DNA from: Acidobacteriota bacterium
GTDB lineage: Bacteria > Acidobacteriota > Thermoanaerobaculia > Multivoradales > JAHEKO01
Length of the DNA stretch: 10,664 nt
Direction: 5' to 3'
Assembly: GCA_024638355.1 (NCBI GenBank)
Contig: JAHEKO010000088.1
Span: forward strand, 1-10,664
In this document: positions 1 to 5,645 of the stretch, piece by piece
Layout of the letters: each line of letters opens with the position of its first letter
How positions within the stretch are numbered: the first letter of the stretch is position 1
Notes under the pieces: model-generated
What the model saw: only the letters and a program-made list of their open reading frames with translations
The model's database searches: none
Told to the model about the DNA's origin: nothing
Position numbers and translations under genes: made by a program

Positions 1-248
1 GGGTGATCGCGGTCCGGGGGCCGGGAGCTGACCGCGATGCCGACCAGTCCGATCACGTTCGACGCCGAGTCGGTCATCGAGTGAAACCCGTCGGCGACCA
101 TGCTGATCACCCCGGAGCTCCAGCCGACGACGAGCTTGGCGACGCCGACGATCAGGTTGAAGACCAGAACCCGGGCGAGCACCCGGCGCACCCGCTCCTG
201 CCGGGGGTCGCTCGAGCCCGCCTGCGCCTCGATCTCGGTCCCGCTCAT
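1..248 (-). CDS. Cation diffusion facilitator (CDF) metal transporter, N-terminal part, cut by the window edge
   Basis: Only the first 82 codons are present; the rest lies beyond the left edge. CDF proteins are inner-membrane antiporters that export Zn2+, Fe2+, Mn2+ or similar divalent metals in exchange for protons. After a polar stretch of about 20 residues there is a hydrophobic segment (about residues 24-42, VLARVLVFNLIVGVAKLVVG) and then the family signature VADGFHSMTDSASNVIG at 51-67. In it, His56 and Asp60 form the HxxxD pair of the transport-site metal ligands. A second helix follows, then the loop PPDRDH (77-82), typical of the PPD-x-HPYGHGK loop of this family. The ATG at 248-246 has a purine-rich GGGGAAGG upstream. 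It starts 22 bases after the fabF stop on the same strand, so it may be co-transcribed with the fab genes, though it has no role in fatty-acid synthesis. The family call is firm; the metal cannot be told from this fragment. Confidence 0.88.
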   Translation of the reverse strand, partial: MSGTEIEAQAGSSDPRQERVRRVLARVLVFNLIVGVAKLVVGWSSGVISMVADGFHSMTDSASNVIGLVGIAVSSRPPDRDH

Positions 249-270
249 TCTCGGCGGCCTTCCCCGCGCG

Positions 271-1512
271 CTAGGTGTAGCGCTCGAGAATCAGCGCGCC
301 GTTGGTGCCGCCGAAGCCGAACGCGTTGTTGACGGCGACGTCGAGCTTGCCCTCGCGCGCCTCGAGGGGAACGAAGTCGAGGTCGCAGTCCTCGCCCGGG
401 TTCTCGAGATTGAGCGTCGCGGGCATCACCTGGTCGCGGATCGCCAGGCAGACGAAGCCGGTCTCGAGGCCGCCCGCCGCGCCCAGCAGGTGGCCGGTGG
501 CCGACTTGGTCGACGACACCGCCAGCTTGTAGGCGTGCTCGCCGAAGACCCTCTTGATCGCCCTGACCTCCGCGATGTCGCCGAGCGGCGTCGAGGTGCC
601 GTGGGCGTTGATGTAATCGACCTCTTCGGGAGTCCTCTCCGCGTCGGCCAGGGCTCGATTCATGACGCTCTCGGCGCCGAGGCCCTCGGGGTGGGGCGCC
701 GAGATGTGGTGGGCGTCGGCGCTCATGCCGTAGCCCGAGATCTCGGCGTAGATATCGGCGCCTCGGGCCCGCGCCTGCTCGAGCTCCTCGAGGATCATGA
801 TGCCGGCGCCCTCGCCGAGGACGAAGCCGTCGCGATCGCGGTCCCACGGGCGCGAGGCCCGCTCCGGTTCGTCGTTGCGGGTCGACAGCGCCTTCATGGC
901 GCAGAAACCGCCGACCCCGAGCGGCGTCACCACGCCTTCGGCACCGCCCGCGATCATGGTGTCGGCATAGCCGTGCTGGATCATCCGGAAGGCGTCGCCC
1001 ACCGCGTGCAGGCCGGTCGTGCAGGCGGTGCTCGGAGCGGTGTTCGGTCCGCGCGCGCCGTAGCGGATCGAGACGTGCCCGGCCGCGAGATTCACCGCCA
1101 GACTGGGAATGAAGAACGGCGAGATCCGGCTGGGACCGCGCTCCATCACGCGGCTGTGGGTCTGCTCGAGGGTGGTCAGGCCGCCGATGCCCGAACCGAT
1201 GGCGACGCCCACCCGCTCGGCATTGCCGCCGTCGATCTCGAAGCCGGAGTCGGCGAGAGCGAAGCCGGCCGCCGCCATCGAGTACTGGATGTGGTAGTCG
1301 GTCTTCTTGAGCTCTTTGCGCTCGAAGTAGTCGGCCGCCTCGAAGCCCTCGACCTGGCCCGCGATCTTGGCGGGATAGTCGGTCACGTCGAAACGCGTAT
1401 TGAGACCGATCCCGCTCTTGCCGGCCAGCAGGGCCGACCAGCTCTCCCGGGTTCCGACCCCGAGAGGCGACACCAGACCAACTCCTGTCACGACGACACG
1501 GCGGCGCTGCAC
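271..1512 (-). CDS. fabF: Beta-ketoacyl-[acyl-carrier-protein] synthase II (FabF)
   Basis: This is the elongating condensing enzyme of type II fatty-acid synthesis. It takes an acyl chain from acyl-ACP onto a cysteine, then condenses it with malonyl-ACP to give 3-ketoacyl-ACP, CO2 and ACP in the cytoplasm. The 413-residue length is normal for FabF. The thiolase-fold catalytic triad sits at the same numbers as in E. coli FabF: Cys164 in STACTTG, His304 in NAHGTSTP and His341 in KSATGHLLGA. The FGFGGTN loop with the gatekeeper Phe400 lies at 398-404. The start is a GTG at 1512-1510, preceded by GGAAGG four bases upstream; the resulting N-terminus, MQRRRVVVTGVG, matches the family. It follows acpP by 32 bases, the usual acpP-fabF pairing. 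The synthase II subtype rests on the triad, the HGTSTP motif and the context. FabB would be the nearest alternative and is less likely beside acpP. Confidence 0.97.
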   Translation of the reverse strand: MQRRRVVVTGVGLVSPLGVGTRESWSALLAGKSGIGLNTRFDVTDYPAKIAGQVEGFEAADYFERKELKKTDYHIQYSMAAAGFALADSGFEIDGGNAERVGVAIGSGIGGLTTLEQTHSRVMERGPSRISPFFIPSLAVNLAAGHVSIRYGARGPNTAPSTACTTGLHAVGDAFRMIQHGYADTMIAGGAEGVVTPLGVGGFCAMKALSTRNDEPERASRPWDRDRDGFVLGEGAGIMILEELEQARARGADIYAEISGYGMSADAHHISAPHPEGLGAESVMNRALADAERTPEEVDYINAHGTSTPLGDIAEVRAIKRVFGEHAYKLAVSSTKSATGHLLGAAGGLETGFVCLAIRDQVMPATLNLENPGEDCDLDFVPLEAREGKLDVAVNNAFGFGGTNGALILERYT

Positions 1513-1544
1513 GGGACCTTCCGCTGTTGGATGGGTTGAGGGAA

Positions 1545-1784
1545 TTAGTCTTCCTGGGCGTTCTTGGCGATGTAGGCGGTTGCGTCCTGGACCTTGGCGA
1601 TCCGCTCGGCATCCTCGTCGGGAATCTCGATCCCGAACTCCTCCTCAAACGCCATGACCAACTCGACGATGTCGAGAGAGTCGGCTCCCAGGTCATCAGT
1701 GAAACTGGCTTCGGGCTTGACCTGGCTCTCGTCGACACCGAGCTGGTCGACGATGATGCTGGTTACCTTGTCGGCCACGGACAT
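1545..1784 (-). CDS. acpP: Acyl carrier protein (AcpP)
   Basis: This small acidic carrier protein of 79 residues holds growing fatty-acyl chains on a 4'-phosphopantetheine arm and passes them between FabD, FabF, FabG and PlsX. The attachment site is Ser36 in the motif [13 protein letters not shown]. The sequence is rich in Asp and Glu and ends with the usual helix (about [14 protein letters not shown]), as in typical bacterial ACPs. The reading frame stays open upstream to 1856, but the start at 1784 is clearly right. It gives [11 protein letters not shown], a normal ACP N-terminus, and has a near-perfect ribosome-binding site six bases upstream. The gene lies between fabG and fabF, the canonical position. 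The 80-base gap before it is wide for this tight operon and contains a likely promoter. That fits the known need for ACP in excess of its partner enzymes. Confidence 0.98.
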   Translation of the reverse strand: MSVADKVTSIIVDQLGVDESQVKPEASFTDDLGADSLDIVELVMAFEEEFGIEIPDEDAERIAKVQDATAYIAKNAQED

Positions 1785-1790
1785 GGTCGA

Positions 1791-1798
1791 TCCTCCTT
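1791..1798 (-). promoter_or_regulatory. Strong ribosome-binding site that fixes the acpP start
   Basis: Read on the minus strand, the sequence is AAGGAGGA, ending six bases before the ATG at 1784. It is among the strongest Shine-Dalgarno matches in the window. It rules out the longer open frame reaching 1856 and agrees with the high translation expected for acyl carrier protein. Confidence 0.85.
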
Positions 1799-1846
1799 GA
1801 GTCGTTGGCCCGGCACCATCCTCACACACTGCCTCCGGGCTTCGGT

Positions 1847-1875
1847 TTTCTAGCACAAATGGCTCTAGATGTAGA
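1847..1875 (-). promoter_or_regulatory. Candidate acpP promoter overlapping the 3' end of fabG
   Basis: On the minus strand a -35-like TCTACA (1875-1870, four of six matches to TTGACA) is followed by 17 bases and then TAGAAA (1852-1847, four of six matches to TATAAT). The -10 is directly preceded by TGC, the extended -10 arrangement TGn. The -35 lies in the last codons of fabG. A start site about seven bases downstream would give a leader of some 55-60 bases before acpP. That leader contains GCCCGG and CCGGGC (plus-strand positions 1835-1840 and 1808-1813), which could pair as a six-base stem with a long loop. Separate promoters for acpP are known in other bacteria. Here the call rests on the match alone. 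Confidence 0.4.
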
Positions 1876-2614
1876 GCCCTCCGGAGACGTTGAGGACGTG
1901 ACCGGTGACATAACCGGCCTCGTCGCTGGCCAGATAGCCGACCGCGGCGGCGATGTCTTCGACGCTTCCCAGCCGCTTGAGCGGAATCGACGCGGCGAGC
2001 TCCGAGCGAGCGCTCTCGGGCAGATTCTCGGTCATCGCTGTCTCGATGAAGCCCGGCGCCACGACGTTGACCGTGATGTTGCGGCCCGCCAGCTCGCGCG
2101 CCAGCGACTTGCTGAAGCCGATCAGACCGGCCTTCGCCGCCGAGTAGTTCGCCTGGCCGGGGTTGCCCATCAGCCCGGAGACCGACGAGATCGAGATGAT
2201 GCGGCCGAACTTCCGCCGCATCATGCCGCGAGCGAGCGCCTTGGTGACGGCGAACGTCCCGGTGAGATTCGTCGCGAGCACGCGATCCCAGTCTTGGAGG
2301 CTCATCCTCACCAGCAGGTTGTCGGCGGTGATGCCGGCGTTGTTGACCAGGATGTCGATCGCCTCGAAGCCTTCGGGCAGCGCCTTCAGCCGCGCGGCGG
2401 TCGCCTCGGCGTCCGCCAGGTCGAGGGGAACGACGGTCGCCTCCGCGCCACCGGCGGTCAGAGCTTCGGCCAGCGCGTCGAGCTTGTCGACGCTCCGCGC
2501 CGCGAGAACCAGCCTCGCCCCCCGGCTCGCCAGCGTCCTCGCCACCGCTTCTCCGATCCCCTGGGAGGCGCCGGTGACCAGCGCGGTCCTGCCCTCCAGC
2601 CGAAACCCCGTCAC
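1865..2614 (-). CDS. fabG: 3-oxoacyl-[acyl-carrier-protein] reductase (FabG)
   Basis: This is the NADPH-dependent short-chain dehydrogenase that reduces 3-ketoacyl-ACP to 3-hydroxyacyl-ACP in each elongation round. Its 249 residues are the usual length, compared with 244 in E. coli. The nucleotide-binding motif TGASQGIG is at 14-21, NNAG at 91-94, and the catalytic set is Asn116, Ser144, Tyr157 and Lys161. The pattern [20 protein letters not shown] at 151-170 is diagnostic of FabG rather than other members of the superfamily. The C-terminus [12 protein letters not shown] closes the fold normally. The start is GTG at 2614-2612, overlapping the fabD stop as GTGA, with GAGGTGA about six bases upstream. 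Translation is therefore probably coupled to fabD. Confidence 0.97.
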   Translation of the reverse strand: MTGFRLEGRTALVTGASQGIGEAVARTLASRGARLVLAARSVDKLDALAEALTAGGAEATVVPLDLADAEATAARLKALPEGFEAIDILVNNAGITADNLLVRMSLQDWDRVLATNLTGTFAVTKALARGMMRRKFGRIISISSVSGLMGNPGQANYSAAKAGLIGFSKSLARELAGRNITVNVVAPGFIETAMTENLPESARSELAASIPLKRLGSVEDIAAAVGYLASDEAGYVTGHVLNVSGGLYI

Positions 2615-3561
2615 TGCGTCACCTCACTCTCCGCGGCCGTCACCTCGGCGAGCTTCTCGGGCTGCGCCAGGCTGATGGTCGAGCTTCCGGGTGCGATCCG
2701 CCGCACCAATCCGGAGAGGACTGCGCCCGGCCCGACCTCGACGAACTTCACGACACCCCCTTCGTCCGCCATCCATTCCACCGATTCGACCCAGCGCACC
2801 GGGCTGTCGACCTGCCGCACGAGCGCCTTGCGCGCGCCGGCGCCGTCCTCGAGCGGGCGCGCGTCGACGTTGGTGACGACCGGCCAGCGTGGGTCCTCGA
2901 AGGGCGTCGTCTCGAGCAACGGCGCCAGGCCGACTCGCGCCGGCGCCATCAGCGGCGAGTGGAAGGGCGCCGACACCGGCAGCAGCAGGGCACGCTTCGC
3001 GCCCCGGGCCTTGGCCAGCTCGGCCGCCCTCTCGACCGCCGCCCGATGGCCGGCGATCACCGTCTGCCGCGGCTCGTTGTAGTTGGCGACGGCGCACAGC
3101 TCGCCGTCGGCGGCCGCCTCCGCGGCGATCTCCTCCACCGTCGCCGCGTCCAGCCCGAGGATGGCCGCCATGCCGCCGGCGCCGACCGGCACCGCCTCCT
3201 GCATGAGCTCGCCGCGGCGCCGCACCAGACGCAGGGCATCCTCGAACCTCAGGGCGCCGCTCGCCACCAGGGCCGAATACTCGCCGAGACTGTGGCCGGC
3301 CACCAGCGCGGGCTCGTCCACCCGATCTTCGAGCGCACGATGGATCGCCACCGAGGTCGCCAGGATGGCCGGCTGGGTGTTGGCCGTAAGCTGCAACTCC
3401 TCCGCGGGACCCTCCCAACAGAGGCGTGAGAGCCCGGGCAAAACGGCGTCGGCCTCTTCGAACGCCCGCCGCGACTCGGGAAACGCGTCGGCCCAATCCC
3501 TACCCATGCCGACCTTCTGCGAGCCCTGCCCCGGAAAGACGAACGCTACGGTTTCGCTCAT
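2611..3561 (-). CDS. fabD: Malonyl-CoA:ACP transacylase (FabD)
   Basis: This enzyme moves malonyl from malonyl-CoA to AcpP, supplying the extender unit for FabF. The 316-residue protein has the N-terminal motif FPGQGSQ (9-15), the nucleophile elbow GHSLGEY (89-95, catalytic Ser91), Arg116 in the [12 protein letters not shown] stretch, which binds the malonyl carboxylate, and His201 in SAPFHSPLM, which completes the dyad. All key residues are intact. The ATG at 3561 overlaps the plsX stop as ATGA, and GAGGAGGT stands a few bases upstream, so the start is secure. Its 3' end overlaps fabG by four bases. In the canonical cluster fabH would sit between plsX and this gene; here there is no room for it. 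Confidence 0.97.
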   Translation of the reverse strand: MSETVAFVFPGQGSQKVGMGRDWADAFPESRRAFEEADAVLPGLSRLCWEGPAEELQLTANTQPAILATSVAIHRALEDRVDEPALVAGHSLGEYSALVASGALRFEDALRLVRRRGELMQEAVPVGAGGMAAILGLDAATVEEIAAEAAADGELCAVANYNEPRQTVIAGHRAAVERAAELAKARGAKRALLLPVSAPFHSPLMAPARVGLAPLLETTPFEDPRWPVVTNVDARPLEDGAGARKALVRQVDSPVRWVESVEWMADEGGVVKFVEVGPGAVLSGLVRRIAPGSSTISLAQPEKLAEVTAAESEVTQ

Positions 3562-4598
3562 GACACCTCCTCGATCACACCCTGTTCGAACAGCGCTTCC
3601 TCCTGGGCGTGCAGCTCCGCGACCTCCTCCTCGATCCGCAAGTGGAGCTCGGCGCGCACGAACTCGACCGCGCGGCGGATCGCGCTGTGGATCGCCTTCG
3701 GGCTGGAGCGGCCGTGACCGATGAAGCAGCCTCCGCGCACCCCGAGCAGCGGCACCGCCCCGTGCTCGCGATAGTCCAGTCTCTGGCTCAGGTTGTCGAA
3801 GGCCTGTCGCGCCAGCCGGTAGCCGAGGCGAGTGCGCCAGTTCCGGCCCATCTCCTCGCGCAGCATGGTCGTCATGAGCAGCGCCAGCGACTCGGTGCTC
3901 TTGAGGATCACGTTGCCCACGAACCCGTCGCAGACGATGACGTCTACCGTGCCCCGGAAGATGTCGCGGCCCTCGACGTTGCCGACGAAGTTCAGGCCGC
4001 TGACCTTCATCTGCTCGAACACGGCCCGCGTCAGGTCGTTGCCCTTGGCCTCCTCCTCACCGATCGACATCAGGCCGACGCGGGGCGCCGCCGTGTCCAT
4101 GAGTCCCTGGGCGAAGGCGTGTCCCATGACCGCGAACTGCCGGAGCTGGGCCGGCTTCGTGCCGACGTTGGCGCCGATGTCGAGCACCACGGTGCGGCCG
4201 TTGCGGGCCGGAAAGACGCCGGCCAACGCCGGGCGGTCGACGCCGCGGATCGTGCCCATCACGTGCTTCGCGGCGATCATCGCGGCGCCGGTGTTGCCGG
4301 CGCTGACCATCGCCTGCGCGGCGGAGTCGCGCACCAGCTCGGCACAGATCCGAATCGACGACTGCGGCTTGCGGCGGATCGGAGTGGTCGGCGGCTCGTC
4401 CATGCCGACCGTCTCTTCGGCGTGGACGATCTCGATCGCCGGAGGCGCCCCCCCGAGCCGCTCGAGCTCGCCCTCGAGCGCCGGCTGGTCGCCGACCAGC
4501 AGCAGCGCGGTGCCGTCCTCGCTCGCGGCCCGGTAGGCGCCTTCGACGGTGGCCCGCGGCGCGAAGTCCCCGCCCATGGCGTCGACTGCGATCTTCAT
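3558..4598 (-). CDS. plsX: Phosphate acyltransferase PlsX
   Basis: PlsX converts acyl-ACP and inorganic phosphate to acyl-phosphate, which PlsY uses to acylate glycerol-3-phosphate, the first step of phospholipid synthesis. It is a peripheral membrane protein. The 346-residue length is normal. Visible family blocks are DAMGGDFAP (6-14), ETVGMDEPP (62-70), SAGNTGA (99-105), DIGANVGTKP (140-149), SIGEEEAKGN (178-187), VCDGFVGNV (222-230) and GHGRSSPKAIHSAI (294-307). The last 25 or so residues are very acidic (RIEEEVAELHAQEEALFEQ) and probably helical, somewhat beyond the usual core. The ATG at 4598 gives the standard MKIAVDAMGGD start. Its ribosome site is weak: TGGAG lies almost against the start codon, and GGGAA is a little further up. 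The gene is separated from rpmF by 195 bases, so it may have some transcription of its own. Confidence 0.97.
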   Translation of the reverse strand: MKIAVDAMGGDFAPRATVEGAYRAASEDGTALLLVGDQPALEGELERLGGAPPAIEIVHAEETVGMDEPPTTPIRRKPQSSIRICAELVRDSAAQAMVSAGNTGAAMIAAKHVMGTIRGVDRPALAGVFPARNGRTVVLDIGANVGTKPAQLRQFAVMGHAFAQGLMDTAAPRVGLMSIGEEEAKGNDLTRAVFEQMKVSGLNFVGNVEGRDIFRGTVDVIVCDGFVGNVILKSTESLALLMTTMLREEMGRNWRTRLGYRLARQAFDNLSQRLDYREHGAVPLLGVRGGCFIGHGRSSPKAIHSAIRRAVEFVRAELHLRIEEEVAELHAQEEALFEQGVIEEVS

Positions 4599-4615
4599 CT
4601 CCAGGTTCCCGGGTG

Positions 4616-4621
4616 ATTCTA
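4616..4621 (-). promoter_or_regulatory. Possible -10 element for a plsX promoter
   Basis: In the minus-strand gap upstream of plsX, TAGAAT matches five of six bases of the TATAAT consensus and ends 17 bases before the ATG at 4598. No good -35 lies 16-18 bases further up; the best hexamer there matches TTGACA at only about two positions. This is a weak call, made because the rpmF-plsX gap is unusually long for this operon. The gap (4599-4793) otherwise holds only the small hairpin next to rpmF, and I see no open frame there with coding character. Confidence 0.2.
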
Positions 4622-4772
4622 GCGTGACCTTCTCACCGGGTTTCGTCGCGAGCCGTCGTAACGGCGCCGTAGAAAGCTGGTTAGAAGGTCAGGCTGGTCC
4701 GATCGCCCTCGGCGGCGGGCGCCGTGGCGGGGATCGTTGCGGTCCGGCGAGCGAATAGAGGTGGCGAGGTCG

Positions 4773-4789
4773 CGCGCGATCGACGCGCG
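4773..4789 (-). other. Small G+C hairpin just after rpmF
   Basis: The six-base arms CGCGCG (4784-4789 and 4773-4778) flank the five-base loop TCGAT, starting about five bases after the rpmF stop on the minus strand. No run of T follows, so it is not a standard intrinsic terminator. It could stabilise the upstream yceD-rpmF message against 3' decay or slow read-through into plsX. In such G+C-rich DNA a short self-complementary CG run may also arise by chance. Confidence 0.25.
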
Positions 4790-4793
4790 GCGG

Positions 4794-4973
4794 CTACTCC
4801 TTGCCTTCGATGACCTCGCGGCCCTTGTAGTGGCCGCACTGCGGGCAAGCGCGATGCGGCAGCTTCACCTCGCCGCATTCGGGGCAGACCGAGCTGGTCT
4901 GCCGGGGCAGGGCATCGTGGGCTCTCCGGCGGTTCCGGCGTGCTTTGGAGTGGCGTCGTTTCGGGTTGGCCAT
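4794..4973 (-). CDS. rpmF: 50S ribosomal protein L32 (bL32), zinc-ribbon form
   Basis: This is a 59-residue basic protein of the large ribosomal subunit. The N-terminus MANPKRRHSKARRNRRRAHD is the typical Lys/Arg-rich L32 tail that threads into rRNA. The second half holds a zinc ribbon, CPEC at 30-33 and CPQC at 43-46, then the usual HYKGREVI ending. All four cysteines are present, so this is the zinc-binding (C+) form. An in-frame open stretch continues upstream to 5096, but the start at 4973 gives the known N-terminus. It also has a strong GGAGGAA (4985-4979) five bases before the ATG. The gene begins two bases after the DUF177 stop, the classic yceD-rpmF arrangement. Confidence 0.97.
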   Translation of the reverse strand: MANPKRRHSKARRNRRRAHDALPRQTSSVCPECGEVKLPHRACPQCGHYKGREVIEGKE

Positions 4974-4975
4974 CG

Positions 4976-5500
4976 CTATTCCTCCAGGCCGCGCAGACCG
5001 CGCAACGCCGCCCAGCGCGGATCGACGACCGGCTCCTGGCAATCGCAGGAGTCGCGGTTCCGGTCGATTCCGCAGTGCGGGCACAACCCGGCGCAAGCTT
5101 CACGGCAAAGGACTCTCATGGGTACATTCAACTGCAGTTGCTCGAACAGGAGGGGCTCGGTATCGACGATCTCGTCGGCTACGTAGTGGACATCCAGATC
5201 TTCGGCCTCGAGCTCCAACTCGCCTTCCGTCGGCTCCTCGCCGTCGGAAACCAGAAGCAGCTCCACCTCCGCCTGGATCGGCCCGGAGGTCTCTGCGAGA
5301 CAGCGCTGACAGGTCAGCGTCTGCTCATACTCGAGCTTGCCCTGGAAAAGGTGCCCCGTACCTGTGTTGGTGATCGTCCCCCCCCAGGTGATCTCGCCGA
5401 GACCTACGATCTCGGGTCGTTCGAGGATCGACGGCTCGATCCGCCGCCGCTCCTCCCACCTGAAGGGCTCGTCGCTGATTCGATCCAGCCGGATACGCAT
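4976..5500 (-). CDS. yceD: DUF177 / YceD family protein (23S rRNA accumulation protein)
   Basis: YceD-family proteins are encoded next to rpmF in most bacteria and are needed for normal 23S rRNA accumulation; their molecular role is not well defined. The 174-residue protein shows the family pattern: a CxxC at 64-67 (TCQRCLAE), the acidic DLDVHYV block near 101-107, and QLQLNVPMRVLC around 121-132. A C-terminal cysteine cluster (Cys132, 136, 140, 143, 152, 154) follows in CREACAGLCPHCGID...CDC, and the ending is DPRWAALRGL. The eight cysteines suggest metal binding. The start at 5500 is chosen over the open frame reaching 5647. It gives MRIRLDRI, leaves AGAGGGG about eight bases upstream, and lies some 20 bases after a good promoter. 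It is the first gene of the minus-strand operon. Confidence 0.92.
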   Translation of the reverse strand: MRIRLDRISDEPFRWEERRRIEPSILERPEIVGLGEITWGGTITNTGTGHLFQGKLEYEQTLTCQRCLAETSGPIQAEVELLLVSDGEEPTEGELELEAEDLDVHYVADEIVDTEPLLFEQLQLNVPMRVLCREACAGLCPHCGIDRNRDSCDCQEPVVDPRWAALRGLRGLEE

Positions 5501-5525
5501 ACAGCACCCCTCTGCGACAGCCAAG

Positions 5526-5554
5526 AGGCTAAGGGACAGCCCGCACCGAGTCAA
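5526..5554 (-). promoter_or_regulatory. Sigma-70-like promoter of the yceD-rpmF-plsX-fab operon
   Basis: On the minus strand TTGACT (5554-5549, five of six matches to TTGACA) is followed by exactly 17 bases and then TAGCCT (5531-5526, which keeps the T-A and final T of the -10). Transcription starting about seven bases on would leave a leader near 20 bases before the yceD ATG, enough for its ribosome site. The position, in the only non-coding gap between the divergent operons, supports the call. I found no comparable plus-strand promoter for the glycosyltransferase operon in the same gap. The nearest -10-like string, TAATCT at 5632-5637, is too close to the ATG and has no -35. Confidence 0.55.
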
Positions 5555-5645
5555 GTCCGGCCCCGGCAAGGTCGTGGGTCCGTCGGTTTCGCCCGGCGCG
5601 GGAGGGAGGCAGCGATCCACTCCACCCCTGCTAATCTCGCGGGGC

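Noticed and set aside
100..1539. A 479-codon open frame on the plus strand opposite fabF, and a 497-codon minus-strand frame at 245-1738
   Set aside because: Both are shadows of the fabF frame caused by strong G/C-ending codon bias. They have no recognisable domains or credible start, and the real product is unambiguous.
3609..4616. A 335-codon plus-strand open frame opposite plsX
   Set aside because: It is the antisense mirror of plsX, rich in Arg, His, Asp and Val as such mirrors are in G+C-rich genes, with no family motifs.
5601..5609. GGAGGGAGG as a ribosome site for an earlier start of the first glycosyltransferase
   Set aside because: No ATG, GTG or TTG follows it in frame at a suitable distance; the next start is the ATG at 5646, 36 bases on.
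5632..5637. TAATCT as a -10 box for the plus-strand operon
   Set aside because: It matches only three of six consensus bases, has no -35 at the right distance, and lies eight bases before the ATG.
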